A stretch of 64,000 nucleotides of DNA, from contig OY282609.1 of NCBI GenBank assembly GCA_958298945.1, positions 62,530,220-62,594,219 on the forward strand, written 5' to 3'. Under the pieces are notes generated by a model that worked only from the letters and a program-made list of their open reading frames with translations, was not told the DNA's origin and made no database searches. The translations under genes and the position numbers were made by a program. Origin of the DNA: Atherix ibis. Taxonomy: Eukaryota; Arthropoda; Insecta; Diptera; Athericidae. Positions 1 through 8,259 of the stretch are shown here, in pieces (the first letter of the stretch is position 1; each line of letters begins with the position of its first letter).

Positions 1-820
1 ATTTATGGTCAAATGGAAAAAAGTACTAGAAGACACTAACTAACCACCGCAGTCAAGCAAGGTTTGCGTGTTAGATAATCGTGTACGTCATCCATCCGTA
101 CACGATTATCTAACACGCAAACCGGATATAACTAGTATATGACCACACCAATTTCCAATTCATGTACGAGATCCATTTTGACTGTTATAAAAAATTATCA
201 ATAAATATTAGAACAGTTCATTTAATATAGCTGTGACATAACCCATTATTACCGTATAAATAAAAAAACGGAAAATGACCCAATTCAAATTTCTTTCCTG
301 TTGGTGTCCTTGATAATCTAATTATTAACCCAAATGCAGGAAAATTCCCATTTCTGTATAAAAATTAGCCGAATTCCATTGGGAAAGCTTAGCTTATCAA
401 AAAAGCTTCATCTACACCACCTCACCCAGATGAGAGTATATTTTACTTCTGTCTGAAAGCTCTGCGTTCCATTGCTCACTTACTCGGGAGTACTCGCGAG
501 TGACAAAATAGGCCTATTGGAATATGCCTTTTGTGAGTCGAAAATGTTTAACAACTAACAAACCAAGCTCTGCGAAATGTTTTTGATTTACGCTCTGAAA
601 TCGCAAAAGCACGGCGAATAAGGTAAAAGCGCACAACCAACACAAAGAGTAATTGACGTGAATACATGAATTTATACGATTTCATTCGTTCACTCTGAAT
701 ACAGATCGCAAGGATTTTCTCGCAGCTTGCAAAATACTTGATATGCCATTGATAACGTTTTCGAATCATTTATCATCACAATGACAAAAATTATGCATCA
801 CTTTCCAATATTTTCGTCAG
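1..820. repeat. Long dispersed or tandem repeat, copy 1 (cut by window edge)
   Basis: This stretch aligns with 1228-2560 at an offset of 1227 bases and high identity, apart from three large length differences. It begins at the window edge, so its true left end is unknown. The match stops at about 820, after the shared ttttcgtcag. Compared with copy 2 it has about 168 extra bases (roughly 366-533) and lacks the mariner-type insert. Short open frames inside carry stops in one copy or the other, so I see no maintained protein. The family is not one I recognise. Confidence 0.85.
61..123. repeat. Perfect 27-bp hairpin in repeat copy 1
   Basis: Bases 61-87 and 97-123 are exact reverse complements with a 9-base loop at 88-96. 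The stem begins ggtttgcgtgttagataatc. The same structure is in copy 2 at 1288-1350 with one mismatch, so the hairpin belongs to the repeat family and is not a chance palindrome. Confidence 0.9.
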
Positions 821-1227
821 TCCATGTTTGTGATTTTGGAATATCTAATTGTCATTACAGAAAAATGTCTAAAATTTTTAAACTGTTGTTAGCGGTAAAA
901 CGTTGAAGGTACTTTTTGAAAATCAGTTATAAATGAGTTTCTTACGAGTTATGTGTAGAAGAATATATTTTATTATTCTGGAAAAAATAACAAAATGGAG
1001 TTTACAAAAAATAAAACCTAATTAAACTTTGCTTAGTTGAAATTGGAAAATTTAGTATATTATTTATGTACAACAACCAAAAATATGGTTGAGTATATAT
1101 TATTTGTGTCGTTCCTGATATGACAAACATTTTTCGACAATACACACATATTTTTGTCATATACAATATAAAAAATTTATGTTATTTATACTAGAAATTA
1201 TGACTTTTCTTCGAAATACATTATTTT
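821..1227. other. Spacer between the two repeat copies
   Basis: AT-rich sequence with no open frame of note and no match that I can see to the sequence after copy 2. It may be the remainder of the repeat unit, lost from copy 2 when other elements landed there. I see no gene or regulatory site. Confidence 0.5.
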
Positions 1228-1287
1228 ATTTATGGTCAAATGGAACAAAATACTAGAAGACACTAACTAACCACCGCAGTCAAGCAA

Positions 1288-1350
1288 GGTTTGCGTGTTA
1301 GATAATCGTGTACGTCATCCATCCGTAGACGATTATCTAACACGCAAACC
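1288..1350. repeat. 27-bp hairpin in repeat copy 2, one mismatch
   Basis: Arms 1288-1314 and 1324-1350 with a 9-base loop, homologous to 61-123. A single change in the second arm (cgtagac instead of cgtacac) breaks one pair. All other pairs are kept. Confidence 0.9.
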
Positions 1351-1810
1351 GGATATAACTAGTATATGACCACACCAATTTCCAATTCATGTACGAGATC
1401 CATTTCGACTGTTATAATAAATTACCAATAAATATTAGAACAGTTCATTTAACATAGCTGCGACATAACCTATTAGAACAGTATTTACTGTACGTAATCC
1501 AATTCAAATAAAAAAACCGGAAAATGGCCAAATTCATATTTCTTGTTGGTTGGTGTCCTTGATAATCAAATTATTAACCCAAATACAGAGAAATTCCCAT
1601 TCCTGTACTAAAATTATGAGTCCAAAATTTTTAACAACTAACAAATTAAGCTCTGCTGAAAAGTTGTTGATTTACGCTCTGAAATCGCAAAAGCACGGAG
1701 AATATGGTAAAAGCGCACAACCAACGCGTGAAAACATGAATTTATACGATTTCATTCGTTCATTCATTCAGAATACAGATCGCAAGGATTTTCTCGCAGC
1801 TTGTAAAATA

Positions 1811-2369
1811 TAGGGTGGACCATATTTGTGGTGCAAATTTAAAAGTTGCATTTTAAAAAGTAAATTAAAAAAAAAAACTAGTGTATATTTTTTTTAATTT
1901 CCGGTTTTATTAGAAATATTGAACCTTGAAATTTAAGAATGAAATACAACATCATTTAAATGACTGCCATGGCTAGCCTTACAGTACCCCATTCGCTCGA
2001 CCCAATTTCTCAGTACATTTTCGATTGTCTGGGCCTGTATCTCTTTAATGACAACTTTGATTTCGTGTTTCAAGGCCTCAATTGTCTCTGGAAGGCTTGC
2101 GTAACATTTATTCTTGACGGCTCCCCACAGAAAATAATCCAACGGGCTCAAATCACAGCTCCAAGGCGGCCAATTGATATCAGAATTTCGGCTGATTATC
2201 CGGTTTTCGAAAGTTCTTAATATTTAACAGTTTTCTGGGAATGATGTTGTGTTTCATTATTAAATTTCAAGCTTCAATCTTTCTAATCAAACCGGAAATT
2301 TTAAAAAATATACACTAGTTTTTAAATGGTCTACCATTTTAAAATGGAACTTTTATATGGTCCACCATA
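1811..2369 (-). mobile_element. Deleted mariner-type element with long terminal inverted repeats
   Basis: The left end reads tagggtggaccat and the right end, reversed, tatggtggaccat. Similarity between the ends continues inward for roughly 130-140 bases, for example actagtgtat and a block ending in gaaatacaac or gaaacacaac. TA is duplicated at 1809-1810 and 2370-2371, the normal target of Tc1/mariner elements. Copy 1 of the host repeat has the uninterrupted site at 731-740 (aaaatacttg), which fixes both ends to the base. Only the last part of a transposase remains inside, so the element has lost its 5' coding part and cannot move by itself. Confidence 0.9.
1933..2220 (-). pseudogene. C-terminal fragment of a Tc1/mariner transposase
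   Basis: The minus-strand frame reads across the motif PPWSCDLSPLDYFLWG at about 2100-2175 and ends with a GSH-type tail before a stop at 1933. The SCDLSPLDYFLW block, just before the end of the catalytic domain, is typical of many insect IS630/Tc1/mariner transposases. The DNA-binding half and the first catalytic aspartate are absent, and nothing between 2220 and the right inverted repeat encodes them. This is a dead internal-deletion copy. About 70 of the residues follow the first in-frame ATG at 2151; the rest are upstream, without a start. Confidence 0.85.
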
Positions 2370-2611
2370 TACTTGATAAGCCATTCAAAGATATTAGTTT
2401 TGCTTGAATAATAATGATATAAGCATCCATATTTTTTGTAGGTGCTTTTTGTTTGTTTTTTTTTTTGAATAATAAAAGATCGAATGATAACGCTTTCGAA
2501 ACATTTAGCATTACAGTGACAAAAATTCTGCATCACTTTCCAATACTATATTTTCGTCAGTATTAAAATAATAATACTCGTTGGCCAATACGTCTCCCAG
2601 CAAGGAATGAT

Positions 2612-2614
<3 letters not shown>

Positions 2615-2664
<50 letters not shown>
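2615..2664. repeat. (AT)25 microsatellite
   Basis: An uninterrupted run of 25 AT units. It lies exactly where recognisable copia-type integrase sequence ends (after SPYDLWYDN on the minus strand), so it may mark the truncation point of the retrotransposon. Confidence 0.97.
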
Positions 2665-2665
<1 letters not shown>

Positions 2666-2667
<2 letters not shown>

Positions 2668-4100
2668 CGTACCACAAGTCGTACGGTGATCTTCCCAGTA
2701 CTGTGCTCGTTCCAGTTCGATTAAGAACATGTACTGCCAATTTTACAGCCTCCGCCCAGAATTTGTAGTTGATTTGCTTCGAATGAATCGTTCGCACTGG
2801 CTCCACAATTGTACGATTGTCACGTTCCACACAACCATTCTGTTCGCTGATGTTCAATGCCCATTGCATTGAAAAACTTTTCCAATTCCGCATTGACGAA
2901 TTCTGTCCCGTTATCTAATCGAAAACTACATTAAAAATTCTGTCCCGTCCGTTTTCTTGCTGCATTCGCATCACCGTTATCTTGACCTTTGCTGCTACTT
3001 CCGATTTTTGCTTCAGAAAATACACAAAACGAAAATGTGAAAAATCGTCCTAAAGAAGCAAAAAATACCTCGAACTGCTAATTGAATTTGTTTGCATTGG
3101 CCCACAAACGTCCGCATGAATAATTTCGCCGCATTTCCTTGATTTCTCCTCACGGCTTTTATGGCTGCCACGATGATGCTTCCCATAGACGCACGCTTCG
3201 CACGCAAACCAATCGCTCATGTCATGCTTGAAGAGACATTTTCTTGATCGCCAAATTTGCAGTCGCTCCATCGACCTACGATGATTCCCCAACTTTGAAT
3301 TGCATTTGAAAAAGCCTTTCGCGTCGAACTCCCACTGCAAAAATGTTTCCATCTTTCAGCAATTCGCAGTGATTGCTATTCGATTGCAATTGATGGCCTC
3401 TATCCATGGCCCTTCCCGACGAAAATAAATTCAGATGTATTTCCGGCACATACAACACATTCATCATGCGTCTGCAAATCCATTGACCGCCATTAAATGC
3501 AAGAATATTGATGTTGCCCTTTCCTCGAGCCATAATCCTCTCACCATTTCTAACCGTTATGTGTGATGATACGTACACAAAGTTCTCTAACCATTCATGT
3601 TGAGACACATATGGTCATTAGCTCCCGAGTCCAACACCCAAATGTTTTTGTCTCCAGTCGAAATTGAGCTATGACATACAAATGCATCGCTTGGCGCACA
3701 ACTGTTTCTTGTTGTCTTTCGAATTGTTCTTCTTGTTTCTTGGATAATCGCCTTTTGGCCTGGCGTTGCCACCCTTCAACACTCTCACATTTTCGACTTG
3801 TACCTGCGCTTTCAATCAAAGTTCTTCTGCCATTAATCGCGCACGCAAATTTGCCATCGTTCGATCTCCCGAAGTCGTCGATTCCCAAGCACTATGAAAA
3901 TGGTTATATTCCGCTGGCAAAGACATTAGAATCTTTGTCATAACCATTGTGTCAGAAACACCTTCATTTTGGTCCCTTAATTATGGCACGACCTCCATGA
4001 GTTTTGACATACACGTTGCGATATCATCGCTCCTTTGCTGTCCTTCAAATTACACCGTAAACAGATTCACTAAATTCGCCCCTATCGTTGTGCACCAATT
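2666..4100 (-). pseudogene. Copia-type gag-pol remnant (gag, protease, integrase)
   Basis: The gag part contains KILMSLPAEYNHFHSAWES, matching the capsid region of copia-type gag, with in-frame stops. The protease segment shows WVLDSGANDHMC, including the catalytic aspartate. A frame change near 3600 leads to a segment with NVLYVPEIHLNLFSSG, another near 3325 to the zinc-finger region CEACVYGK. The integrase keeps the first aspartate (HADVCGP); one TAG lies just before DDFSHF. A further shift, with probable loss of a few codons, separates DNGTEF from NGCVER. At least three frameshifts and three stops show long inactivity. Confidence 0.88.
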
Positions 4101-4720
4101 TTTCCGAACCAAAATTCAACAAAAAAAACGACGAAAATATTTGTTTTACTTTCGCTCGAATACACTGTTTCCTAAAGAACCAATTGTCAAATTTTCGCTT
4201 TACGTAATGACGAAATCACAACGAAAATGTGTTCCTTTCTTGACGCAAGGCAACAACTTCCGAAAAAACAAAAAACCGATCATTGAAAAATTTTGTCTTC
4301 ACTGTTTCTCAGTCCACTCACATTCGATCGACCGTACTTGCCATGCACTCTCCCACGTTTTTTGTTCCAGAATGTTTCTTCCAAATCGCACAAATTCGTT
4401 CGTTTGAATTCACCGTACGATTTCAAACGTTTTCACAGAAAACCATGAAATGCAAATTGACGCCAATTTTTGCTACCAAAAAGTTTTTCCCGAAACGCAC
4501 AAATTCGTTTTCTGAATTTACCGCACATTTCTAAAAAACGATTCAACAAAACAAAAAAAAACTATTTCGCAATATTGCACAATATTGTGTCGTCGAATGT
4601 TCTAGCTTTCTCGTGCACCAACACAACCCTCTTTTTGTGTACTGTACCGCCCGGCACCTTTACGAATTACCGAAAGAAAAGAAAAACACTTTCAATTCGA
4701 TTTATTTTATTACTCCCCTG
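4101..4720 (-). other. Retrotransposon leader with diverged internal repeats
   Basis: Sequence between the primer binding site and the gag-like segment; about 600 bases, plausible for a 5' leader plus the start of gag. Two imperfect copies of a block with cgcacaaattcgtt lie at about 4380-4425 and 4493-4533. Frames on both strands here look like by-products of low-complexity T-rich sequence. Confidence 0.5.
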
Positions 4721-4741
4721 TCATGGCCTGGACCTATAACC
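4721..4741 (-). other. Primer binding site of the retrotransposon
   Basis: Directly inside the LTR end (minus strand, ...caaca) comes ggttataggtccaggccatg. From memory, Drosophila copia has a very similar sequence at this place, which pairs with an internal fragment of initiator methionine tRNA instead of its 3' end. The location next to the LTR and the resemblance support the call. Confidence 0.75.
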
Positions 4742-4989
4742 TGTTGAGTGTAATCGACTGCCGTATAGATTGTTGTAGACCAATTCCGCTGTGGAATAAG
4801 TGAAATAAATAATGCCGGTACTTTGATACAAAAGTTAATAACAATGAAATCGGCGTGTTTATTGTTCGGCTGCTGAAAGTGAAAGAGACTTACATTTGAG
4901 CGCGCTGGCCGAGTCGAGCGTAGCGCACACATACTAGCGCAAATGACACGCAGTGTCAAACTGGAACTAAACCGCAATGAGTGCGCCCA
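4742..4989 (-). repeat. 5' LTR of the copia-type element
   Basis: The inner end, next to the primer binding site, reads ...ctcaaca on the minus strand. The outer end is placed at cgttgggcgcac near 4989 on the analogy of TGTTGG starts in this family; the first T would then be mutated to C. An AATAAA lies inside (minus strand, 4863-4858). The sequence is clearly less AT-rich than its surroundings. No partner LTR exists in the window, so the outer end is inferred. Confidence 0.65.
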
Positions 4990-5685
4990 ACGAATTTCAA
5001 CAATTTTTTGGTAAAGGATCGAATGAGATATTCATATAAGTTACTAATAAGAATCTCAGGAAAAAGAAGTCTTGGAATAACCACAGAAATACTTTGACGG
5101 AAAGAAAATAATAAAAACACCAATATTTTCTCCAGCACCCATTTTCATTTAGTTTTTTATTCTTGGGAATTTCGAGATTGAAATTTAAGGAAAAATTCAT
5201 GTCCGAACTAAAAAAAGGATTGAAGAACTGCTGAACATGGAATCACGAAACTTTTTTTCACAATTCTTCAACTTTATTTAATTTTTTTAGAGATTTTAAA
5301 TAAAAAATTCAATTAATTTTCGCAGTTATTTTAATTAAAGTGACCTTATTTCTTTAAAAGGCTTTTCTGATGAAGATTTTTTGATCTACGTTTTTTCCTC
5401 AATTAGGTTATTTTTTCAAAATGTAATATAAAAATAAAATATGATACCAAACATATTCAACGAATACTCAACCAGATTTATGGGAATTCAACAAAAGCAA
5501 AGAACTAACATTAGAAACCTATCACATATTCCAATTTTTAATAAAAAGATTAGCAATATCAAAAATACCATGGAAATCCAAAAAAATCATAATATATTTT
5601 TCACTTATACAAAAGTATTACTAATTTTTAAGGATTTATTCTAACCAAAATAAATTGTTTACGAAACTCTAAAACTCTAAGCATT
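4990..5685. other. AT-rich interval, no feature seen
   Basis: Short frames such as 5441-5644 have no recognisable content. The part nearest 5685 is probably the 3' untranslated region of the minus-strand gene that ends there. Confidence 0.5.
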
Positions 5686-6195
5686 TTAAGTGTTATCTGA
5701 CAGTATGGCATCTGTAGCTCTTTTCACTCGTAATTCTTGTCGATGCGTTTCAGTAATCACTCGAAATTTTATGTACTCCTCATCCACATCATGATCGTCG
5801 GACATTCCGTTGCCTGTAATCGGTTCAGCAGATGGTTTATAAGGACTACACTGTGAAGAAATGTCACTTTGAACCGAATTATCCATAGTAGCTTTTTGTA
5901 CACCGGTTGATTGATTATTACTTTGATCCATTCGCTTTGGTATATTATTGCTTCTCACTATAATCTGTGGATCCTGAACCATCGTCATATACTGTCTATG
6001 CCATTGCAGCATTTCATCGTAAATTCTTTTCCAAACTTCAATTCCATTTTGATTATGATACGATATATCCTTGTCAGTGGATTTGTCGGCACACAACGCA
6101 TTGGGAACGTTGTCCTCCATTTTCCGATTTCTTTTTCTCCTTCGTTTATTCAAGCGTTTTTTAATTTTACGCTCCATTTTCATTTTTTTCGAAAC
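5686..6195 (-). CDS. Terminal coding exon of an unrecognised basic protein
   Basis: An open frame of 169 codons plus stop lies behind a good splice acceptor (pyrimidine-rich tract, then attag before gtttcg at 6195). I therefore read it as an internal acceptor exon, although an ATG follows within four codons at 6183. The protein starts with a Lys/Arg-rich stretch (KKRLNKRRRKRNRK), likely a nuclear or nucleolar signal. A polar middle contains VWKRIYDEMLQWHRQYMTM, a probable amphipathic helix, and the end (EEYIKFRVITETHRQELR) is charged. Composition is more even than in flanking DNA. I do not recognise a domain; a DNA-binding or chromatin-associated fly protein is possible but unproven. Confidence 0.55.
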   Translation of the reverse strand, partial: VSKKMKMERKIKKRLNKRRRKRNRKMEDNVPNALCADKSTDKDISYHNQNGIEVWKRIYDEMLQWHRQYMTMVQDPQIIVRSNNIPKRMDQSNNQSTGVQKATMDNSVQSDISSQCSPYKPSAEPITGNGMSDDHDVDEEYIKFRVITETHRQELRVKRATDAILSDNT

Positions 6196-6540
6196 CTAAT
6201 AGAAAGGAAAAAACAAAAATTTAAATTAATAGAGATATAGTTCGAGCCTTAAAAATATTGAGGACAAATATTCAATTTTGTTACAACCACTACTCCACTA
6301 AATTAAATATAAACCGGAATAGTATGAAATACAAACTTATTATATTAAAATAAATCCGCTTATTATTTATTTCATATGATAATGAAATCCTCTCTTTGTA
6401 CATAACAAAATTTAATGCATTCAAATGAAAAATTCTCAAAATTTGTTGGCTCAACTGAGAAACTGTCCAAATTTATTGGTTCCTTAGTTTAAAGAATACC
6501 CTCTATGTCTACTGAACTGTCACAATAAGCTCTTTCATAC

Positions 6541-6576
6541 CTGCAATTCTTTAAAGGGGATTGGCAACATAATGTG
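6541..6576 (-). CDS. Possible 36-nt internal exon upstream of the 5686-6195 exon
   Basis: On the minus strand a pyrimidine-rich tract ending ttatattcag is followed by 36 bases and then a donor, ttgcag/gtatga. The 36 bases are open in phase 0 (HIMLPIPFKELQ). They join in frame to the 5686-6195 exon across a 345-base intron; the other phase meets a stop at once. I cannot place further upstream exons. Confidence 0.3.
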
Positions 6577-7078
6577 CTGAATATAAAACCAAAAATTTCT
6601 TCTTTGTTCCTCATAAAATTGAGTAAAGTTTAAACACAATATTAAAATTTATTCGCTTCTATTTTCAAATATTAGATATTAAATGAAAACAAAACAAAAA
6701 TATGAAAATAATAATTGTACATTCACAAAACTTTTCGAAAATGTGATCGTACTTACATCTTCAATTTTGTTTAAATAATATGATCGTACGTACATCTTCA
6801 ATTAAATAATATTTAAATAATATCAAATTATCATAAGGAAATAGATAACATATTTATTATTTAATAATATATATATATATTATGTTTAAACATATTTTAT
6901 GAATAAAATAATTTTTTTTTGTAAATGTGTGCTTTTTTATTTGTCCTGAATAATTCCATAAGATATGTATATTTTGTTAAAAATGTTTTGAAACATTTCT
7001 AATATTAATTCTTACATAATTAATGAAATTATACGAGTCTTAATAAATTTTATTAAGTTTTTGTTATGAATATAAATA

Positions 7079-8112
7079 TCAATTGAATAATAATGTTTGA
7101 TAAAATATTTCTTTTTGTTGTAAGTTCTCTGAGACAAGAGCCAGAGACCATTCTGTAAAGCCACGACCATGAGGCCATTTGGCTACATTCGATAAAATAA
7201 TAATAAAAATATGCTATATTATTAGTTCTCGACTCTTTTAGTGTTTTTAAAAAAAAATTATTATACATTTTGCTAGTTAAATATATACAATAAATGAATG
7301 CAAAAAATATTGTAATCAATATGATTATAATAAAAATTGGGTATTGATTAAATTTAATTTAATTTCCATCACAATTCTAGTTATAATAGAGAAATAATAA
7401 CCGCAATATATTGAAGAGGTGAATATTAATTGATAAATAATATTTGACAACAAGGCTCTTTCCTTATAATACATAAATATGGAAAGTATAAAAGAAAAAG
7501 AGAGATAATTGATCGAAATGGGGTGAATTTTTGTATGCTTTTATTATAACAAATACCATATTAATTAAATTTTACATTATTATTAAAAATTAATTAATTT
7601 TTTTAATTTGACCAAATTTGAAAATTATATATAACTGAATATATATATAATTATACTTCTCAGAAAAATGAAATAATTATAAATTTCCATTTTATTATAA
7701 ATAATTCAATATGTATTTTATATCTAATCGATTTTTTATCAGCGCGAATAAAATATTACAAAATAATATTAGTAAAGAAAAAAACAATAAATGAAATAAT
7801 TTTTTATTCACTATGGTATTTTATTATTTTATTAAATAAATTATAAATATTATTTCGCTATAAAATAAAATATTTATTTTATTTTATAGCGAAATAATAT
7901 TTATAATTTATTTAATTTAATAATCAGTATTGCAAAAATATTTTTTCCATTTCTATAAAAAAACCCAGTATTAATATATAATAAATTCTATAACATGAGA
8001 TTAAATTTGAATCGAATATAACAAGTTTGATAATAAATGTTGAATATACGATCTTACGAAATTTGGTTGAACATTTATCATTTTCACGAACCCTTAGCCA
8101 GAGCACAGTCAT
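7079..8112 (-). CDS. Possible two-exon small gene, unrecognised
   Basis: An ATG at 8112 opens 18 codons (MTVLWLRVRENDKCSTKF) ending at a consensus donor, c/gtaaga, at 8058. An acceptor (gaatgtag) precedes an isolated, less AT-rich island at 7079-7182. Joining them keeps the frame and gives a segment with KWPHGRGFTEWSLALVSENL and a stop at 7079: 52 residues in all. All three frames of the island are open over most of its length, so the frame rests only on the splice phase. The true gene could be longer, with the 6541-6576 and 5686-6195 exons belonging to it through a donor I did not find. I do not recognise the protein. Confidence 0.28.
7831..7916. repeat. Perfect 42-bp inverted repeat with 2-base loop
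   Basis: Bases 7831-7872 and 7875-7916 are exact reverse complements, separated only by tt. The arms are AT-rich but contain the non-repetitive core tttcgctataaaata, so this is not simple (AT)n. It would lie in the intron of the proposed small gene at 7079-8112. Confidence 0.95.
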
Positions 8113-8240
8113 GGGCGGCAAGTGTGGTCAAAATCGCATTTCGTCAAGATTAGACATGAAATTGCATTTGTCGCGTGGTGGTTGGTGTGATAAGAAGTGA
8201 GTTAGGAGTGATTAATGAGTGAAAGTGTTTCTTCTAAAAA
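8113..8240. promoter_or_regulatory. Candidate divergent promoter / 5' UTR region
   Basis: This interval separates a minus-strand ATG (8112) from a plus-strand ATG (8241). Both short openings end in good splice donors. It is clearly less AT-rich than the kilobases on either side. It also contains a 30-codon plus-strand frame (ATG at 8111, MGGKCGQNRISSR...). No TATA box or other named element was found. Confidence 0.3.
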
Positions 8241-8259
8241 ATGGCATCACTTCAAAATT
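8241..8259 (+). CDS. Possible first coding exon of a plus-strand gene
   Basis: ATGGCATCACTTCAAAATT followed by the strong donor gtaagt encodes MASLQN plus one base. The downstream exon was not found: nothing coding on the plus strand is recognisable before 12.5 kb. If real, the next exon is far away or very small. This is weak evidence, listed because start and donor are both well formed. Confidence 0.22.

Larger units (their letters stand above)
1228..2560. repeat. Long repeat, copy 2, interrupted by a mariner-type insert
   Basis: Second copy of the unit at 1-820. Matching blocks are 1228-1810 and 2372-2560. The insert at 1811-2369 is a separate element with TA duplicated on both sides. After the insert, copy 2 also carries about 98 bases (around 2385-2482) missing from copy 1, including a run of T. 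Residual frames such as 1550-1813 (87 codons) are not preserved in copy 1 and are unlikely to be genes. Confidence 0.85.
2666..4989 (-). mobile_element. Truncated Ty1/copia-type LTR retrotransposon
   Basis: Read on the minus strand, the order is LTR (4989-4742), primer binding site (4741-4721), leader, gag-like segment (about 4100-3820), protease motif DSGAND (about 3620), GAG-pre-integrase CxxC (about 3200), and integrase core with HADVCGP and DNGTEF (about 3110-2670). This protease-integrase order with no reverse transcriptase before it is diagnostic of Ty1/copia. Reverse transcriptase, RNase H and the 3' LTR are missing; recognisable sequence stops at the (AT)25 run. Frames are broken by several shifts and stops. 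Whether 2561-2614 belongs to it is unclear. Confidence 0.9.

Noticed and set aside
548..769. Frames in the repeat copies (548-769 minus, 1550-1813 plus)
   Set aside because: Neither is preserved between the two copies; a stop or indel breaks the corresponding frame in the other copy.
3671..4739. Chain of plus-strand open frames of 80-152 codons
   Set aside because: They run antisense to clear copia-type gag-pol and leader sequence and have no family likeness; they are by-products of that element.
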